Assembly (NCBI GenBank): GCA_963644945.1
Contig: CAVIQK010000019.1
Coordinates: forward strand, 1-7,762
Direction: 5' to 3'
DNA length: 7,762 nucleotides
Source of the DNA: CAVIQK01 sp963644945
GTDB lineage: Bacteria; Bacillota; Clostridia; Christensenellales; DTU072
The position numbers were made by a program, and so were the translations under genes. The notes under the pieces are model-generated. The model searched no databases and was not told the DNA's origin. It saw only the letters and a list, made by a program, of their open reading frames with translations. Below are positions 6,293 through 7,762 of the stretch, in pieces (the first letter of the stretch is position 1; each line of letters opens with the position of its first letter).

Positions 6293-7697
6293 CGTTAAGA
6301 AAAAAATTAATCAAGCAATCCAAAAAGTAAAACCCCACTCCGATGAAGCCGAACAAGCCCTACTCGCCTGTGCGATGATGGATGCTGTGGTCGCTTCCGA
6401 AATGGTCGAAGGACTCAAAACCCCCGATACTTTTTATAGCAGTATAAACGGCAAAATATTCACTGCAATCAGTGGCATCGTTCATGCCGGCGGAGTTGCC
6501 GACATGGTTACGGTCAATGACTATATGGAAAAGAACGGCCTTGCCGAAGCCAATACTCTTTCCTACCTAGCAGACGTTTCAAGCAGTATTTTGTCCGCAA
6601 GCAATTACGAAGAATATCTCAACATAATCAAGAGAGATTATTTCGCAAGAAAACTCATTGACGATTGCAATTCCATAATAGAAGATGCCTATGCCAATAC
6701 CGATTTTGACTCCGTCCTAAAAAAAGCCGAAGAAAAGATTTTCAAAATAGGCGAAGGACAAAGAAAAGGAGACCTTCATCCGCTCAGCGAAACCTCCGCA
6801 CAAGTTATAAAACAAATCAGCGAGATGATCAAAGCCGGAGGCAATGAGGCTTTCACCACCAAGACCGGTTACAGATTGTTTGACCAAAAAGTAGGAGGCC
6901 TAGCCAAGTCCGACTTGATAATTTTAGCCGCTCGTCCGGCAGTAGGTAAAACATCTTTTGCACTCAATATTCTTCTCAACATTGTCAAAACCGATCCGGA
7001 AAAACAAGTTGCATTTTTCTCTCTCGAAATGAGCGATATTCAACTTGCCCAAAGACTTCTTGCCAACGTTTCCCAAGTGGAATTACGTAGCATCCAAAGA
7101 GGCAACATAACAGAAGAAGACATGGGAAGAATCTGGGGCGCAAGCAACACGCTCGGCAAATCAAAAATATATATTGACGACACATCGGGACTTTCTCCGC
7201 AAGCCATGATTTCCAAATGTAGAAAACTCGTCACCTCCGAGAAAAAGCCGCTTGATCTTATCGTCATCGACTACTTGCAGTTGATGGAGTCCGGCGGAAG
7301 AATGGCAAGTGGCGAAGGCAGAGCCCAAGAAGTCTCCAAGATTTCAAGGACCTTGAAAATACTCGCCAAAGAAATGAATTGCCCCGTTCTAGCCCTTTCG
7401 CAGATGAACCGTAGCATCGATACACGTGACGACAAAACCCCTGTTCTTTCCGACCTTAGAGAGTCCGGAAGTATCGAGCAAGACGCCGATATCGTCATAT
7501 TCCTAAATAAAGATCCTTACAACGACAATGCAATAATCGTCGATGTTGCAAAACACCGTCATGCAGACCTCACCAAGATCCGCTTTGACTTTATAAAAGA
7601 CATCAACCGCTTCCAAGAATCTGAAGATCAGTCCAACCTAGACACTCCTTTCCCCACCAAGAAAAAGAAGTACAAAGATTCTACTGACGGAGAATAA
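6285..7697 (+). CDS. dnaB: Replicative DNA helicase DnaB
   Basis: A 470-residue hexameric 5'-3' helicase that unwinds DNA at the replication fork and recruits primase (called DnaC in Bacillus subtilis). The N-terminal domain starts at PHSDEAEQALL (17-27) and includes VTVNDYMEKNG; a linker near 165-195 joins it to the RecA-like domain. Walker A is RPAVGKT (217-223, Lys222), Walker B LIVIDYLQLM (Asp329), then motif H3 ALSQMNRSID and DLRESGSIEQDADIVIFL. The arginine-finger strand reads AKHRHADLTKIRF: the Lys and Arg are kept, but the usual NGP(I/T)G after the Arg is replaced without a gap. The tail is Lys-rich (TKKKKYK) and about 10-20 residues longer than in many Firmicutes. ATG 6285 has AAGGA 8 bases upstream (6272-6276) and overlaps the preceding gene by 8 bases. 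No inteins, frameshifts or broken motifs. It is the last gene of the operon in this window. Confidence 0.97.
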   Translation: MADVKKKINQAIQKVKPHSDEAEQALLACAMMDAVVASEMVEGLKTPDTFYSSINGKIFTAISGIVHAGGVADMVTVNDYMEKNGLAEANTLSYLADVSSSILSASNYEEYLNIIKRDYFARKLIDDCNSIIEDAYANTDFDSVLKKAEEKIFKIGEGQRKGDLHPLSETSAQVIKQISEMIKAGGNEAFTTKTGYRLFDQKVGGLAKSDLIILAARPAVGKTSFALNILLNIVKTDPEKQVAFFSLEMSDIQLAQRLLANVSQVELRSIQRGNITEEDMGRIWGASNTLGKSKIYIDDTSGLSPQAMISKCRKLVTSEKKPLDLIVIDYLQLMESGGRMASGEGRAQEVSKISRTLKILAKEMNCPVLALSQMNRSIDTRDDKTPVLSDLRESGSIEQDADIVIFLNKDPYNDNAIIVDVAKHRHADLTKIRFDFIKDINRFQESEDQSNLDTPFPTKKKKYKDSTDGE

Positions 7698-7726
7698 AAC
7701 AAAACAATAAAAATAATATAATATTG

Positions 7727-7755
7727 TTGCAAATACTCGTTGTTTGTGATATATT
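7727..7755 (+). promoter_or_regulatory. Probable sigma-A promoter for a gene beyond the right edge
   Basis: -35 TTGCAA (7727-7732), 17-base spacer and extended -10 TG-A-TATATT (TG at 7747-7748, hexamer 7750-7755). It uses the same -35 hexamer and spacing as the tRNA-Gln promoter. It begins 29 bases after the dnaB stop and would start transcription near 7762, so the downstream gene probably forms a separate unit. The target is outside the window. Confidence 0.5.
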
Positions 7756-7762
7756 ATATTGG

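Noticed and set aside
7704..7727. Inverted repeat ACAATA...TATTGT after dnaB as a terminator
   Set aside because: The stem is only six A/T-rich pairs with a 12-base loop and no T tract, so it is too weak to call; it may be chance in AT-rich DNA.

Overview
The window looks like chromosomal DNA of a low-GC, AT-rich Firmicute, most likely an anaerobic, host-associated member of the Clostridia. The evidence is the AT-rich composition (estimated by eye at about 40% GC), strong AGGAGG-type ribosome binding sites, a papain-family (C1A) secreted peptidase with the lectin-like and Ig-like domains common in gut Clostridia, a PepF-type oligoendopeptidase and a Firmicute-type DnaB. I cannot name a genus from sequence alone. 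There is no sign of an insertion sequence, prophage, CRISPR array or toxin-antitoxin pair.

Layout. (1) Positions 1-1519, minus strand: a secreted C1A cysteine peptidase, cut off by the left edge of the window inside a C-terminal Ig-like repeat. It lacks a Shine-Dalgarno sequence and has a TATAAT box only 9 bases before its ATG, which suggests a leaderless message. (2) Positions 1685-1827, minus strand: a complete single-gene unit for tRNA-Gln(CUG), with promoter, tRNA with encoded CCA, and a strong intrinsic terminator. The tRNA has two odd mispairs, U1-U72 and A31-C39. (3) Positions 1929-7697, plus strand: five tightly packed genes that read as one operon. In order they are a membrane-anchored alpha/beta hydrolase, a YhhN/TMEM86-like (lysoplasmalogenase family) membrane protein, oligoendopeptidase F, an unrecognised secreted single-pass membrane protein with a TTG start, and the replicative helicase DnaB. 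Three of the four junctions overlap (ATGA, TTGA and an 8-base overlap) and the fourth gap is 10 bases, so translational coupling is likely. (4) Positions 7698-7762: a short AT-rich spacer holding a good extended -10 promoter that points out of the window.

How the genes may work together: the first two operon genes could form a small membrane-lipid remodelling pair, with the hydrolase making a lyso-lipid and the YhhN protein cleaving the vinyl-ether bond of lysoplasmalogen. This is inference. PepF degrades peptides in the cytoplasm. The unknown protein is predicted to sit in the membrane with most of its mass outside. DnaB is an essential replication protein, and it is unusual to find it at the end of an operon of this kind. 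I found no clear new defence or mobile system. The most unusual items are the tRNA mispairs, the altered arginine-finger loop of DnaB, the unknown envelope protein coupled to dnaB, and the lipid-gene pair.
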